The notes below the pieces were generated by a model that ran no database searches, had not been told where the DNA came from, and was given only the letters and a program-made list of their open reading frames with translations. Both the position numbers and the translations under genes were made by a program. A stretch of 32,718 nucleotides of DNA from Firmicutes bacterium HGW-Firmicutes-4. Lineage in GTDB: Bacteria; Bacillota; Clostridia; Eubacteriales; Eubacteriaceae. This document shows, in pieces, positions 6,877 to 14,928 of this stretch (position 1 is the first letter of the stretch; every line of letters starts with the position of its first letter). Location of the stretch: the NCBI GenBank assembly GCA_002841405.1, contig PGZR01000044.1, forward strand, positions 1-32,718. Direction: 5' to 3'.

Positions 6877-7962
6877 TTATTTTAATGATAAATTCCGCTG
6901 TAAGTTCACCACAAAATCCTGAATATTGGTGATGATCGACTTCGAGCTGAGGCTGCCCCGATCCTTGAGTTTATTGACAACAAATTCGGAAATATCCACC
7001 GTATAAAAATAAACTGGCCGAACTATCCCATCAACCACCTGGTAGGAAGGGGTCATGTTGCCGGTGGCAATGGTATGGAGCTGAGTCGCCAGACAGATGA
7101 TCGTAGTGGCTTTTTTGGTGTGCATCCGCAGGGCATCCTGGGCGCAGTAAACATCAGCATAGACGCCAGGTAAAGGCCCATCATCCCGGATTGAACCGGC
7201 GAGCACCATCGGGATGTCATTTTTGATACAGGCACTGACAATCCCGTCTGCGATTTTATATTTTTCAATTAAACTTTCCAGAGAACCGCAACTTCGCGCC
7301 CGATTGATCGTTTCGATATGATGATAGTGGCCCAGTGACTTATTTTCTTTGGAATAGATGTCCTGACCCAGGGCAGTGTTAAAAAAGTGGGATTCCAAAT
7401 CGTGGGTTGCCAGGGCATTTCCGGCAAAGAGAGCATCCACATAGCCCATTTCCACCAGGTGGGTCATGGCATTTCGGGAATCCTGATCAAAGGTTACCGC
7501 CGGGCCGAGAACCCAGAGAATATAGCCATTATCCCGTTCGAATTCCAAGAGTTGATAGAGTCGGTCATAGTCCCGGGAGTAGGCGGTTTCCCGGGAATTG
7601 GAGGTACGAAACGAAAAATTATCGCCATCGGGCTGCTTTTTACTGAAGGCAAAATGATCGACATATACGCCGTTTCCGCCATCCTCATGACGTCCGACCA
7701 CAACGGCATCGCCTTTTTTGACGTTTCTGAATTCGATGGCTCGGGGCCGATCATCGGTAATGACAACCACGCAGTCCATCCGACTTTCAGCCATCAGTTG
7801 CCAGGTATCATGGATTTTAAAATATTCAGGAAAGATGGTTGTGGCATAAAAGTTTTCCGGAACCACCCCATCCATAGGAGCTGGCATCGTTCGGACGCTG
7901 GGGGCTTTGACAAAAAAGGTTTCCGTAAAATCAGGAGCTGTATAAACGGGCAAAGTAAACAT
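6877..7962 (-). CDS. TIGR00300 (LOR/SDH domain) protein, ornithine cyclodeaminase-like
   Basis: This 361-residue protein has the two parts of the TIGR00300 family. The N-terminal LOR/SDH-type region contains APMDGVVPENFY, MDCVVVI and VKKGDAVVVG. The C-terminal Rossmann-like region contains HYHHIETINRAR, the signature LAGSIRDDGPLPGVYADV, and ATQLHTIATGNMTPSY. Relatives are best known from archaea and cyanobacteria, where this domain acts as an NAD-dependent ornithine cyclodeaminase, alone or fused to arginine dihydrolase. Here there is no dihydrolase fusion. It may convert ornithine to proline, but that is inference from the family. A GAGGTG binding site precedes ATG 7962, and an extended -10 promoter lies at 8005-8013. 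It is monocistronic. Confidence 0.75.
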   Translation of the reverse strand: MFTLPVYTAPDFTETFFVKAPSVRTMPAPMDGVVPENFYATTIFPEYFKIHDTWQLMAESRMDCVVVITDDRPRAIEFRNVKKGDAVVVGRHEDGGNGVYVDHFAFSKKQPDGDNFSFRTSNSRETAYSRDYDRLYQLLEFERDNGYILWVLGPAVTFDQDSRNAMTHLVEMGYVDALFAGNALATHDLESHFFNTALGQDIYSKENKSLGHYHHIETINRARSCGSLESLIEKYKIADGIVSACIKNDIPMVLAGSIRDDGPLPGVYADVYCAQDALRMHTKKATTIICLATQLHTIATGNMTPSYQVVDGIVRPVYFYTVDISEFVVNKLKDRGSLSSKSIITNIQDFVVNLQRNLSLK

Positions 7963-8004
7963 ATGAGCACCTCGTTTTAAATTTTATCTTAAATTATTTT
8001 ATTT

Positions 8005-8013
8005 ATTATACCA
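8005..8013 (-). promoter_or_regulatory. Extended -10 promoter for the TIGR00300 gene
   Basis: Read on the minus strand, the sequence is TGGTATAAT: a perfect -10 with an upstream TG, about 45 bases before the start codon. No good -35 is visible at 17 bases, consistent with an extended -10 promoter. Confidence 0.6.
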
Positions 8014-8061
8014 TATTAAAGTTACCGATGGCACCGCAAGTAGTAATGGCGGAGTGAATAA

Positions 8062-8111
8062 AAAAACACCACCATGATTAATCCGGACCGATTAATCATG
8101 GTGGTGTTTTT
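8062..8111 (-). terminator. Long perfect bidirectional terminator after fmdE
   Basis: A 22-bp perfect inverted repeat (8062-8083 with 8090-8111) surrounds a 6-base loop. Its outer five pairs are an A run on one side and a T run on the other, so it can act on both strands. It begins 10 bases after the minus-strand FmdE stop and ends that operon. Confidence 0.92.
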
Positions 8112-8121
8112 AAAACTCAGT

Positions 8122-8529
8122 TCAGTTATGTTTTTCGGGTAATTCGAAATGGGGTTTTTCAAAATCGAAAAGTTTTGTTGGGTCGGGTTCGTTAAGTAGC
8201 AAGGCTTCCATTACGTCACGTTCCATTGGCGGAAGTTCTTTTAAGATCAAACGGATACTTTCGCCGGTGGTTTGATTAAAAACAGAAAAAGCTTGTTTTC
8301 CGCCTTTGATAAAAAACAGATTGCCCTTTTCGCCAGTGCACTCCAGCACCACCCGGATGCCGTCAACACTGCAGGACTCATTCTCAGCGACGCAGACAAT
8401 CTCATCATCTCCGGCCAGATCAAGGGAAAGGGCTTTGATGGCTTCAAGCGAAGCGCGCACACCAATGGCCAGGCCGGGACAGTGATGTCCGTGAAAGCTT
8501 ACACATTTTTCCCATAATTCGACATTCAT
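8122..8529 (-). CDS. FmdE-family protein, short form
   Basis: This 135-residue protein carries the FmdE domain (PF02663). The N-terminal metal-binding string FHGHHCPGLAIGVRA (residues about 13-27) is followed by ENESCSVDGI (about 50-59), with the conserved Cys and Asp. FmdE was named from molybdenum formylmethanofuran dehydrogenase operons of methanogens; its biochemical role is unclear. This version lacks the C-terminal zinc-ribbon domain found in longer members. The start at ATG 8529 has AAAGGAG seven bases upstream. It is the last gene of a minus-strand operon after the ACT and UPF0210 genes, 69 bases from the latter, with a hairpin between. No formylmethanofuran or formate dehydrogenase gene is in the window. 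Confidence 0.85.
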   Translation of the reverse strand: MNVELWEKCVSFHGHHCPGLAIGVRASLEAIKALSLDLAGDDEIVCVAENESCSVDGIRVVLECTGEKGNLFFIKGGKQAFSVFNQTTGESIRLILKELPPMERDVMEALLLNEPDPTKLFDFEKPHFELPEKHN

Positions 8530-8553
8530 TTATTAGCTCCTTTCGATAAAACA

Positions 8554-8577
8554 GGAGACCCACAGTTGCGGGTCCCC
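8554..8577 (-). other. Hairpin between the UPF0210 and FmdE genes
   Basis: GACCC (8557-8561) and GGGTC (8570-8574) form a GC-rich stem extended by two outer G-C pairs past one mismatch. On the minus strand it lies between the UPF0210 stop and the FmdE ribosome binding site. There is no clean T run, so it may be a partial attenuator or an mRNA stability element rather than a terminator. Confidence 0.4.
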
Positions 8578-8598
8578 CAAGTTGCTAGTCTGATCGGG

Positions 8599-9957
8599 TT
8601 AGTTTTTAAAGCTGTGAATTGGAGCGGGAATTTGTCCGCCACGATTTACAAAAACCGAACAGTCATTTTTATTCACCGGCATAATCGGGGCTCGGCCCAG
8701 GAGTCCGCCAAATTCGGCGGTATCACCAACGTCTTTTCCATAAACTGGGATAATCCGAACACCAGTGGTTTTATTATTGATGACGCCGATGGCAGCCTCA
8801 TCTGCTAAGATGCCAGAAATGGTGGAAGCTGGCGTATCACCGGGGATGGCGACCATATCGATACCAACCGAGCAGACACTGGTCATGGCTTCCAGTTTGT
8901 CAAAGGTCAGGGCGCCGCATTCTACCGCTTCGATCATCCCTTCGTCTTCACTGACTGGAATAAAGGCGCCGCTGAAGCCGCCAACCGAGGTGGAGGCCAT
9001 AATACCGCCCTTTTTTACGGCATCGTTGAGCATTGCCAGAGCAGCGGTGGTACCATGGGTACCGCAGTGTTCGAGCCCCATTTCTTCCAAAATTCGGGCC
9101 ACACTGTCGCCGACTTCTGGAGTTGGCGCCAGGGACAGATCTAAAATACCAAAGGGGACATTCAGGCGTTCAGCTACCGTTGTGCCAACCAGATGGCCAG
9201 CACGGGTAATTTTGAAGGCTGTTTTCTTGATAATTTCGGCCATTTCCCCAAAGGAAGCATCCTGGGCTTTTTCCAGTGCCCGTTTGACAACCCCGGGACC
9301 GCTGACTCCGACATTGAGGACCGATTCGGCTTCGCCAACACCGTGGAAAGCGCCAGCCATAAAGGGATTATCTTCAACCGCATTGGCAAAGGCCACAAAC
9401 TTGGCACAACCAATGGAATCCGCATCTCGGGTCAGATAGGCGGTTTCTTTGATCACCTCACCGAGACGTTTAACGGCATCCATGTTAATACCGGCTTTAG
9501 AGGAACCAAGATTGACAGAGGAACAGACGCAATTAGTGGTGGCCAGAGCTTCGGGAATGGAGTCAATCAGAATCCGGTCGCCCTTTGTAAAGCCCTTGGG
9601 GACAAGTGCTGAAAAACCACCGATGAAGTTAATGCCTACCGTTGCGGCGGCGGCATCGAGGATTTTAGCATATTCCACATAATTCAGGTCATCGCTACTG
9701 CCGGCGATGAGCGAAATCGGTGTTACCGAGATCCGTTTATTGACAATCGGGATCCCCAATTCATTTTCAATGCGTTCTCCTTCTTTGACCAGGTTTTCGG
9801 CCAAACGGGTGATTTTTTCATAGATTTTCTGGCGACTTTTTGCTCCGGAGGAATCAATGCAGTCCAGCAATGAAATTCCCATCGTGATGGTCCGGATATC
9901 CAGCCGCTCTTTTTCGATCATTCTTACCGTCTCGAGGACGTCTTTAAACATTGCCAT
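8599..9957 (-). CDS. UPF0210 (DUF711) family protein, PFL-like fold
   Basis: This 452-residue protein is a full-length UPF0210 member. Recognisable stretches are the N-terminal [49 protein letters not shown], and a glycine-rich C-terminal half including [19 protein letters not shown]. The family is structurally related to pyruvate formate-lyase-like barrels but has no established reaction. The protein is cytoplasmic. It is paired with an upstream ACT-domain gene (11 bases between them), the usual arrangement for this family, which suggests that the ACT protein senses a ligand for it. It starts at ATG 9957 with AGGCGG upstream. Function is unknown. Confidence 0.9.
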   Translation of the reverse strand: MAMFKDVLETVRMIEKERLDIRTITMGISLLDCIDSSGAKSRQKIYEKITRLAENLVKEGERIENELGIPIVNKRISVTPISLIAGSSDDLNYVEYAKILDAAAATVGINFIGGFSALVPKGFTKGDRILIDSIPEALATTNCVCSSVNLGSSKAGINMDAVKRLGEVIKETAYLTRDADSIGCAKFVAFANAVEDNPFMAGAFHGVGEAESVLNVGVSGPGVVKRALEKAQDASFGEMAEIIKKTAFKITRAGHLVGTTVAERLNVPFGILDLSLAPTPEVGDSVARILEEMGLEHCGTHGTTAALAMLNDAVKKGGIMASTSVGGFSGAFIPVSEDEGMIEAVECGALTFDKLEAMTSVCSVGIDMVAIPGDTPASTISGILADEAAIGVINNKTTGVRIIPVYGKDVGDTAEFGGLLGRAPIMPVNKNDCSVFVNRGGQIPAPIHSFKN

Positions 9958-9968
9958 AATCGGGCCGC

Positions 9969-10238
9969 CTAAATGGTGTGCATGGCATTGAAAAGATCTT
10001 CATGCTGAATGCGGATGGACATCCCGATGGTTTCGCCCACTTCTTCAAGGGCGGTTTTCAGGACATTAAAATCAACAGACATTTTTGTCATGTCTACCAG
10101 CATGATCATGGTGAAAAAATCATGCATAACGGTCTGGCTGATGTCTTCAATGTTGACACTGTTTTCGGCCAAAATCTTCGATACATTATAAATTATTCCG
10201 GTGCGGTCTTTTCCAATAACCGTAACTACTGCTCTCAT
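9969..10238 (-). CDS. ACT-domain protein, UPF0237 family
   Basis: This 89-residue protein is a single ACT domain. It opens with [19 protein letters not shown], has the typical N-V-N-I-E-D-I-S-Q turn and the strand [10 protein letters not shown], and resembles the GcvR-type regulatory domains that bind amino acids. I start it at ATG 10238, where AAGGAG lies nine bases upstream; an in-frame ATG eight codons earlier lies before that site. It is the first gene of the minus-strand operon ACT-UPF0210-FmdE, read from a promoter at 10272-10300. It is likely a ligand-sensing partner of the UPF0210 protein, by family association. Confidence 0.88.
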   Translation of the reverse strand: MRAVVTVIGKDRTGIIYNVSKILAENSVNIEDISQTVMHDFFTMIMLVDMTKMSVDFNVLKTALEEVGETIGMSIRIQHEDLFNAMHTI

Positions 10239-10271
10239 TCTAAATAACTCCTTAATTTTCATTATTTTATT

Positions 10272-10300
10272 AGTTTAAACCAAAACTCGAACAATCACAA
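10272..10300 (-). promoter_or_regulatory. Promoter of the ACT-UPF0210-FmdE operon
   Basis: On the minus strand, a -35 TTGTGA (10295-10300) and a -10 TAAACT (10272-10277) are separated by exactly 17 bases, about 34 bases before the ACT start codon. Confidence 0.5.
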
Positions 10301-10302
10301 GT

Positions 10303-10308
10303 TATAAT
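10303..10308 (+). promoter_or_regulatory. Possible -10 element facing the dcw cluster
   Basis: A perfect TATAAT on the plus strand lies next to the divergent minus-strand promoter. No good -35 is found at 16-18 bases, so this is a weak call. It would produce a transcript carrying the short frame at 10331-10366 and possibly reading into mraZ. Confidence 0.3.
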
Positions 10309-10330
10309 GTAGAATTTAAAAAGAGGAAAC

Positions 10331-10366
10331 ATGCTAATGAATTTATTTTTAAGTTTTTTGATGTAA
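10331..10366 (+). CDS. Possible 11-residue leader ORF upstream of mraZ
   Basis: An AAGAGG binding site (10321-10326) is followed four bases later by an 11-codon frame encoding a hydrophobic peptide, MLMNLFLSFLM, ending at TAA 10364-10366. It sits downstream of the TATAAT at 10303. So short a frame may arise by chance. Confidence 0.2.
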   Translation: MLMNLFLSFLM

Positions 10367-10437
10367 AATTAATACAAATGATGGGAATTTTTAACAAAAT
10401 AAATCTTTGTTTTTTGCTTAATAGCCGGTTTCGTAAC

Positions 10438-10466
10438 TTGTGAAGGGTGGTGGAGTGTGGTATAAT
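10438..10466 (+). promoter_or_regulatory. Main promoter of the dcw cluster
   Basis: A -35 TTGTGA (10438-10443) and a perfect -10 TATAAT (10461-10466) are separated by 17 bases, about 45 bases upstream of the mraZ start. The spacer is unusually G-rich because it contains part of the presumed MraZ operator. Confidence 0.8.
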
Positions 10467-10482
10467 GTGGAAGAAAATGGAA
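10448..10482 (+). promoter_or_regulatory. Probable MraZ operator: four TGG boxes at 10-base spacing
   Basis: TGG occurs at 10448, 10458, 10468 and 10478, exactly 10 bases apart, giving boxes TGGTG, TGGTA, TGGAA and TGGAA. They cover the promoter spacer, the -10 and the transcription start. In E. coli, MraZ binds 5-base TGGGN direct repeats separated by 5 bases upstream of its own gene. The same spacing here, directly before mraZ, supports autoregulation. The third G of the E. coli box is not kept. Confidence 0.55.
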
Positions 10483-10510
10483 GAACAAAGTAAGAAGGAG
10501 GGGGATCTGG

Positions 10511-10942
10511 ATGTTTTTTGGTGAGTATGAACATAATATCGATGACAAAGGACGATTGATCATTCCTTCAAAATTCAGAGAATCTCTGGGCGGAGAATTC
10601 GTCTTAACAAAAGGACTGGATTGCTGCCTGTTTGTTTTTTCCATGGAAGAGTGGGAAAATTTTGAAAGTAAATTAAAATCTTTGCCTGTATCGGATAAGG
10701 ATGCGCGAGCGTTTACCCGATTTTTCTTCGCCGGCGCGGCTGATTGCGAATTGGATCGACAGGGCCGGGCAAGCATACCACTTTCTCTACGTAAATATGC
10801 AAAAATAACAAAAGAGGTGACCATTATCGGGGTTTCAAATCGCTTGGAAATTTGGGACAGTCAACTTTGGTCCAGCTATAACGACAATGATGATTTAAAC
10901 TATGAGGACATTGCCAACAACATGGCAATGCTGGGAATATAA
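10511..10942 (+). CDS. mraZ: Transcriptional regulator MraZ
   Basis: This 143-residue protein has the two AbrB-like SpoVT domains of MraZ. The first opens [23 protein letters not shown]; the second contains [19 protein letters not shown] (about residues 77-95). Both carry the DxxGR..IP signature. MraZ forms rings that bind tandem repeats and control the dcw operon. It is of normal length. A strong binding site, AAGGAGGGGG, precedes the ATG. It is the first gene of the cluster, and its stop codon abuts the rsmH start with no gap. Confidence 0.95.
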   Translation: MFFGEYEHNIDDKGRLIIPSKFRESLGGEFVLTKGLDCCLFVFSMEEWENFESKLKSLPVSDKDARAFTRFFFAGAADCELDRQGRASIPLSLRKYAKITKEVTIIGVSNRLEIWDSQLWSSYNDNDDLNYEDIANNMAMLGI

Positions 10943-11899
10943 ATGAAACCACAAACATTTTCACATACCACCGTATTACTGCGGGAATCCATTGAAGGCC
11001 TGGATATCAAGCCAAACGGCATCTACGTGGATTGCACCCTGGGCGGCGGTGGTCATTCCCAATGGATTTGTGAATCATTGGATGAAAGCGGCATTTTGGT
11101 CGGCATCGATCAGGATGATTATGCTTTGGATTATGCCAAAAACCGTCTGGCAGATTTTGTCTGCCAACGTCATTTTGTAAAAAGTAATTTTGCCAGTTTA
11201 GCCAAGGTTCTAAAGGGCCTCCATCTCTTTGGGATCGACGGTATTCTATATGACCTCGGGGTTTCGTCATTTCAACTGGATGACGATACCCGAGGCTTTT
11301 CTTATCATAACGATGGTCCTCTGGACATGCGGATGAATCAGGCTGCTGAGTTAACTGCTGAAATGGTGGTAAACGACTATGCCCCCGGAGAACTTAAGAA
11401 AATACTGTTTCTCTATGGAGAAGAAAAATTTGCCAGTCAAATCGTCAAATCAATCGTTAGAGCCAGGACGCTTGCGCGAATCACCACTACTTTGGAGTTA
11501 AGTGAAATTGTCAAGAATGCTTATCCTCCCAAGGAACGTTTTAAAGAAAAACATCCTTCAAGAAAAACCTTCCAGGCGATTCGGCTGGAAGTCAATGGGG
11601 AGTTGAAAATATTGGAAGATGCCTTAACCCAGGGTCTTGAAGCTCTGAAACCAGGCGGACGAATGTGTGTCATTACCTTTCATTCGCTCGAGGATCGGGT
11701 TGTTAAGCATCTCTTTAAAAACAAAGCAAATCCCTGTACCTGCCCGTCGGATTTCCCCCAATGCGTTTGTGGGAAATTCCCGGAAGTGAAGCTCGTTTCA
11801 AGAAAACCGATTGTTCCAGGGGTTGATGAACTTGAAGAAAATCGGCGTTCTCGAAGTGCAAAACTGCGGATTGTTGAAAAGCTGGGAACAGAAAGTTAA
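10943..11899 (+). CDS. rsmH: 16S rRNA (cytosine(1402)-N(4))-methyltransferase
   Basis: This 318-residue protein matches RsmH (MraW) along its whole length. Early motifs are HTTVLLRESIEGL, the SAM-binding VDCTLGGGGHS (about residues 29-39) and DGILYDLGVSSFQLD. Further on come GFSYHNDGPLDMRM, HPSRKTFQAIRLEVN, ITFHSLEDRVVK and the C-terminal RSRSAKLRIVEK. It methylates N4 of C1402 in the ribosomal P site using S-adenosylmethionine. It starts immediately after the mraZ stop codon, so the two are translationally coupled. Nothing odd is seen. Confidence 0.97.
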   Translation: MKPQTFSHTTVLLRESIEGLDIKPNGIYVDCTLGGGGHSQWICESLDESGILVGIDQDDYALDYAKNRLADFVCQRHFVKSNFASLAKVLKGLHLFGIDGILYDLGVSSFQLDDDTRGFSYHNDGPLDMRMNQAAELTAEMVVNDYAPGELKKILFLYGEEKFASQIVKSIVRARTLARITTTLELSEIVKNAYPPKERFKEKHPSRKTFQAIRLEVNGELKILEDALTQGLEALKPGGRMCVITFHSLEDRVVKHLFKNKANPCTCPSDFPQCVCGKFPEVKLVSRKPIVPGVDELEENRRSRSAKLRIVEKLGTES

Positions 11900-11914
11900 A
11901 CAAAGGAGCGTTCC

Positions 11915-12298
11915 ATGGCGACTACAAAAAAAAGTGTGAAAATGCCCAAACAAAAAGAAAAGCACATGACCACAAGCTCTTATGTTATGCTTATTGGTTT
12001 GATTGCGTTCGTAGCGATGATTGGCATATTATTTCAACATGCTCTGATCACTGAAAAAAACACTGAAATTCGCGACCTCCAAAAAACCCTGGAGGATGCC
12101 ATACAGGTCAACGACAGTAAAGAAGGCCAGTTGGTAACAAATATGAATCTTCAATCGATCGAGGCTCAAGCCAGAGGTTATGGCATGGCCGAACCGGTTC
12201 AGGAACAATATCGACGGGAACTGGTGACTGAAAAGAAGGAAGAATCGCTGATGACGGATTCACAAATTGTCAGGAGCTGGTTTGAAAATTTGTTTTAA
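11915..12298 (+). CDS. ftsL: Cell division protein FtsL
   Basis: This 127-residue protein has the FtsL layout: a basic cytoplasmic N-terminus (about residues 1-20), one membrane helix (about 23-45), then a coiled-coil-like external segment (about 48-80) and a variable tail. Sequence similarity in this family is low, so the call rests on topology, length and the position between rsmH and the penicillin-binding protein. FtsL joins DivIB and DivIC in a complex that activates septal synthesis by FtsW and its transpeptidase partner. AAGGAG precedes the ATG. Confidence 0.8.
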   Translation: MATTKKSVKMPKQKEKHMTTSSYVMLIGLIAFVAMIGILFQHALITEKNTEIRDLQKTLEDAIQVNDSKEGQLVTNMNLQSIEAQARGYGMAEPVQEQYRRELVTEKKEESLMTDSQIVRSWFENLF

Positions 12299-12360
12299 GT
12301 TAGGGTTTATTTAAGCTGAATCAGGTAAGCTTAACTGAATAAAAAATTTGGAGAAAAAAT

Positions 12361-14769
12361 GTGAATATAAAAAAGAAGGCACAACGAGAGATTGGACCGG
12401 TCGGCAAACAGAATCGCATCATGATTGCCATGGTTGTACTTTCATTGTGCTTAATTATTGTTATCGGGAAATTATTTTCCCTGCAAATTGTCAATTCAAC
12501 CGGAAAATATGAAAGGCAAGTGGACCAACTTGTTGAAGAAGTGCCAATTAAGGCATCGCGAGGAGATATTTATGATCGGAACAAAAATGTTCTGGCCAAA
12601 GATTCCTCAGCTACAGCGGTAAATGTGATTCCCTATGAAGTGGAAGACCCCGAACGGCTGGCCAAAACATTAAGCAGCAAACTGGGTTTAAAGGTTGAAG
12701 ATGTCCTGAAAAAGATCTCAGTTTTGGAGAATGATATTGTTGAAGTAAAAACCGGTATCAGTCAGGGTGCCGCTGTCATTGTGCTCAGCCACAATTTTGC
12801 CGGTGTGACGATTGAAGAGGGTACCTTGTATTTTGAGCCAATCAGTATTAAAGATCCGGGAGCGGTGGCTTCGGCTATTTCTAAAGATCTGGATTACGAT
12901 TATGAGTCGCTGTATGACAAAACCACCCGAAAGGAAAATCAGCCAGTGCTGATTTTAGGAAAGGTTGACAATGCTTTGGCCCTGGAAATCAGGGAATTGG
13001 AAACGATCAAAAACGAGGAAGGCGAAATCGAAAGCTATAACGGCATTGAACTGTTGGATGATTACCGGCGTTATTATACCAATGGTAACTTTGCCTCCTA
13101 TATCCTCGGTTTTACCGGGACAGATTACAGCGGCCTCTATGGTGTCGAAGCAACCTATGAAGATGTGTTAAGCGGCGAAGACGGGGTTGTTTATTTTCAG
13201 AAAGATGCCGATGGTAATCAGATTCCCTCCCAGACAAAGATTCTCAAAGACCCAGTTCAGGGCGAGGATATCGTCTTAACCATCGACAGTAATATTCAGT
13301 TGATGGCTGAAAAGGCCGTGGAGGAAGCTGCGGCAACCTGGAAAACCAAAAGTGTTACCGCTATTGTGATGGAGACAAAAACCGGAGAAGTGGTGGCCAT
13401 GGCCACCACCCCCGATTACAATCTCAATGATCCATTTACTCTCGATCCTAATTTTGCAGCGACTCACGCAGCGGATCTGACCGGAAAAACCGAACAGGAA
13501 AAACTGGCCGAGATGTATAAAAACCAGGCTGTCAGTTTTATCTACGAACCGGGCTCTACCTTTAAAGCGCTGACCGGGGCAGCCGCCCTGGAAGAAGGGG
13601 TCATGACCCCGGATACAGTGGTTTATTGTGGGGGATCGATTCAAATTGGGGATGCTGTCATTAACTGTGCTACCGGTCCCCACGGCAGTATTACTGTTTC
13701 CGATGCCATCGCCCATTCCTGTAATCCCGGGCTGGTACAAATTATTGAAAAATTAAATCCGGATGTTTTCTATCAGTACGTCTATAATTTTGGATTGGGT
13801 CAAACCACGGGGATTGAGTTGGATGGAGAAGAGTCGGGAATTATTAATCGCCTGTCCACTGCCAACGGCGGAATCAATGAAGTGGATTATGCCACCTTTT
13901 CATTTGGGCAGGGTTTGGCGGTGACGCCCATTCAAATTGTCAGTGCCTTAAATTGCGTTGTCAATAACGGCTATTATGTAAAGCCGACGATTATCTCCAG
14001 TGCAACCAAGGGTCAAGCAATTGAGTCTCCCAAGCAGATTATATCGAAGGAAACATCAGCAGCGACAAGAGAAATCATGCGTAAGGTGGTGGGCTATGAC
14101 GCCGATATGACCGCTCTTTCCGAAGGTTTTAGCATCGGTGGAAAAACGGGGACGGCCGAAAAGTTTATCGATGGAGAATATTCCAGTTCCAAATATGTCA
14201 CCTCTTTTTATAGCTTTTCACCAGTGGAAGATCCTAAATATTCGGTGTATGTGGTCTTGGACGAACCGGCCGCTGGCGCCTATGGGAGTACTAGTGCGGC
14301 ACCAACCGCCATCAGTTTAATGAAACAGGTTCTGAATTATAATTCGGCCGATACCACCCTCAGCGGCGCAGCAACTGAAGAAATTCAAAAAGGAACCACT
14401 AGTGTTCCGGACCTGGTCGGTCAGAACATCGATTTTGCAACCAGTATACTCAATGAAAAAGGGATAAAATATGTCGTTGATCCGGCCACCAGCGGGACAA
14501 CGGTTGTCAATCAAAGCCTTCCCACCAATTCGGTCTATGATCCGAATACAGAATTGATTCTGGCGTTGGGAAATGCTGACAGTGCGGCAGCTGGAACAGT
14601 AATTGTTCCCGACTTAAAAGGGTTATCCATTCAAAGTGCTAATGAAATCCTCACTGGATTGGGATTAAACCTTAAGATAACGGGGAATGGTTTTGCATCT
14701 AGTCAAACTCCGGCAGCAACAACCGTTGTGGATAAGGGCAGTGACGTCAGTGTAACGTTTACCCCATAG
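12361..14769 (+). CDS. Septal penicillin-binding protein with PASTA domains
   Basis: This 802-residue class B penicillin-binding protein starts at GTG 12361 behind GGAG. It has one N-terminal membrane helix (about residues 20-42) and a dimerisation domain with the RGDIYDRN motif. The transpeptidase domain carries the STFK active site (Ser399, Lys402), SCN (453-455) and KTG (595-597). Two PASTA repeats (about 680-740 and 745-802) follow. It cross-links septal peptidoglycan. In Bacilli the matching genes are pbpB and spoVD; the PASTA domains and position fit either, so I leave the symbol open. A terminator follows at once. It is complete, with all catalytic motifs intact. Confidence 0.93.
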   Translation: MNIKKKAQREIGPVGKQNRIMIAMVVLSLCLIIVIGKLFSLQIVNSTGKYERQVDQLVEEVPIKASRGDIYDRNKNVLAKDSSATAVNVIPYEVEDPERLAKTLSSKLGLKVEDVLKKISVLENDIVEVKTGISQGAAVIVLSHNFAGVTIEEGTLYFEPISIKDPGAVASAISKDLDYDYESLYDKTTRKENQPVLILGKVDNALALEIRELETIKNEEGEIESYNGIELLDDYRRYYTNGNFASYILGFTGTDYSGLYGVEATYEDVLSGEDGVVYFQKDADGNQIPSQTKILKDPVQGEDIVLTIDSNIQLMAEKAVEEAAATWKTKSVTAIVMETKTGEVVAMATTPDYNLNDPFTLDPNFAATHAADLTGKTEQEKLAEMYKNQAVSFIYEPGSTFKALTGAAALEEGVMTPDTVVYCGGSIQIGDAVINCATGPHGSITVSDAIAHSCNPGLVQIIEKLNPDVFYQYVYNFGLGQTTGIELDGEESGIINRLSTANGGINEVDYATFSFGQGLAVTPIQIVSALNCVVNNGYYVKPTIISSATKGQAIESPKQIISKETSAATREIMRKVVGYDADMTALSEGFSIGGKTGTAEKFIDGEYSSSKYVTSFYSFSPVEDPKYSVYVVLDEPAAGAYGSTSAAPTAISLMKQVLNYNSADTTLSGAATEEIQKGTTSVPDLVGQNIDFATSILNEKGIKYVVDPATSGTTVVNQSLPTNSVYDPNTELILALGNADSAAAGTVIVPDLKGLSIQSANEILTGLGLNLKITGNGFASSQTPAATTVVDKGSDVSVTFTP

Positions 14770-14777
14770 AAAATTAA

Positions 14778-14811
14778 AAGAAAAGCGAGGGGGAAATCCT
14801 TGCTTTTCTTT
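14778..14811 (+). terminator. Terminator or attenuator between the PBP gene and murF
   Basis: AAGAAAAGCGAGG (14778-14790) pairs with CCTTGCTTTTCTT (14798-14810), 13 pairs including one G-U, around the loop GGGAAAT. The T-rich 3' arm replaces a separate T run. It breaks the dcw cluster in two, and a promoter follows directly. Confidence 0.7.
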
Positions 14812-14823
14812 ATGTTCAAAGTT

Positions 14824-14832
14824 TGATATAAT
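14824..14832 (+). promoter_or_regulatory. Extended -10 promoter for the murF-mraY-murD segment
   Basis: TGATATAAT contains a perfect TATAAT (14827-14832) with the extended TG. It lies 16 bases beyond the terminator, so the peptidoglycan precursor genes can be transcribed independently of mraZ regulation. No strong -35 is visible. Confidence 0.6.
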
Positions 14833-14928
14833 ATCAGGGTCTTTTTGGGCAGACGATCAGGTAGGTAAGAATTGACTCGAATTGAGTATGATCGAACTAA
14901 AATTAAAAAGAAAGTTCAGGTAGGATCC

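Noticed and set aside
7387-7980. Plus-strand open frame of about 197 codons opposite the TIGR00300 gene
   Set aside because: The minus-strand protein has clear family motifs through the whole stretch, and the plus-strand translation resembles nothing.
8765-9439. Long plus-strand open frame opposite the UPF0210 gene
   Set aside because: It is an antisense shadow of a strongly recognisable family, with low-complexity composition and no binding site.
14872-14928. TTG start extending murF by 19 residues
   Set aside because: The extension is basic and unlike MurF N-termini; the ATG at 14929 gives the normal family length.
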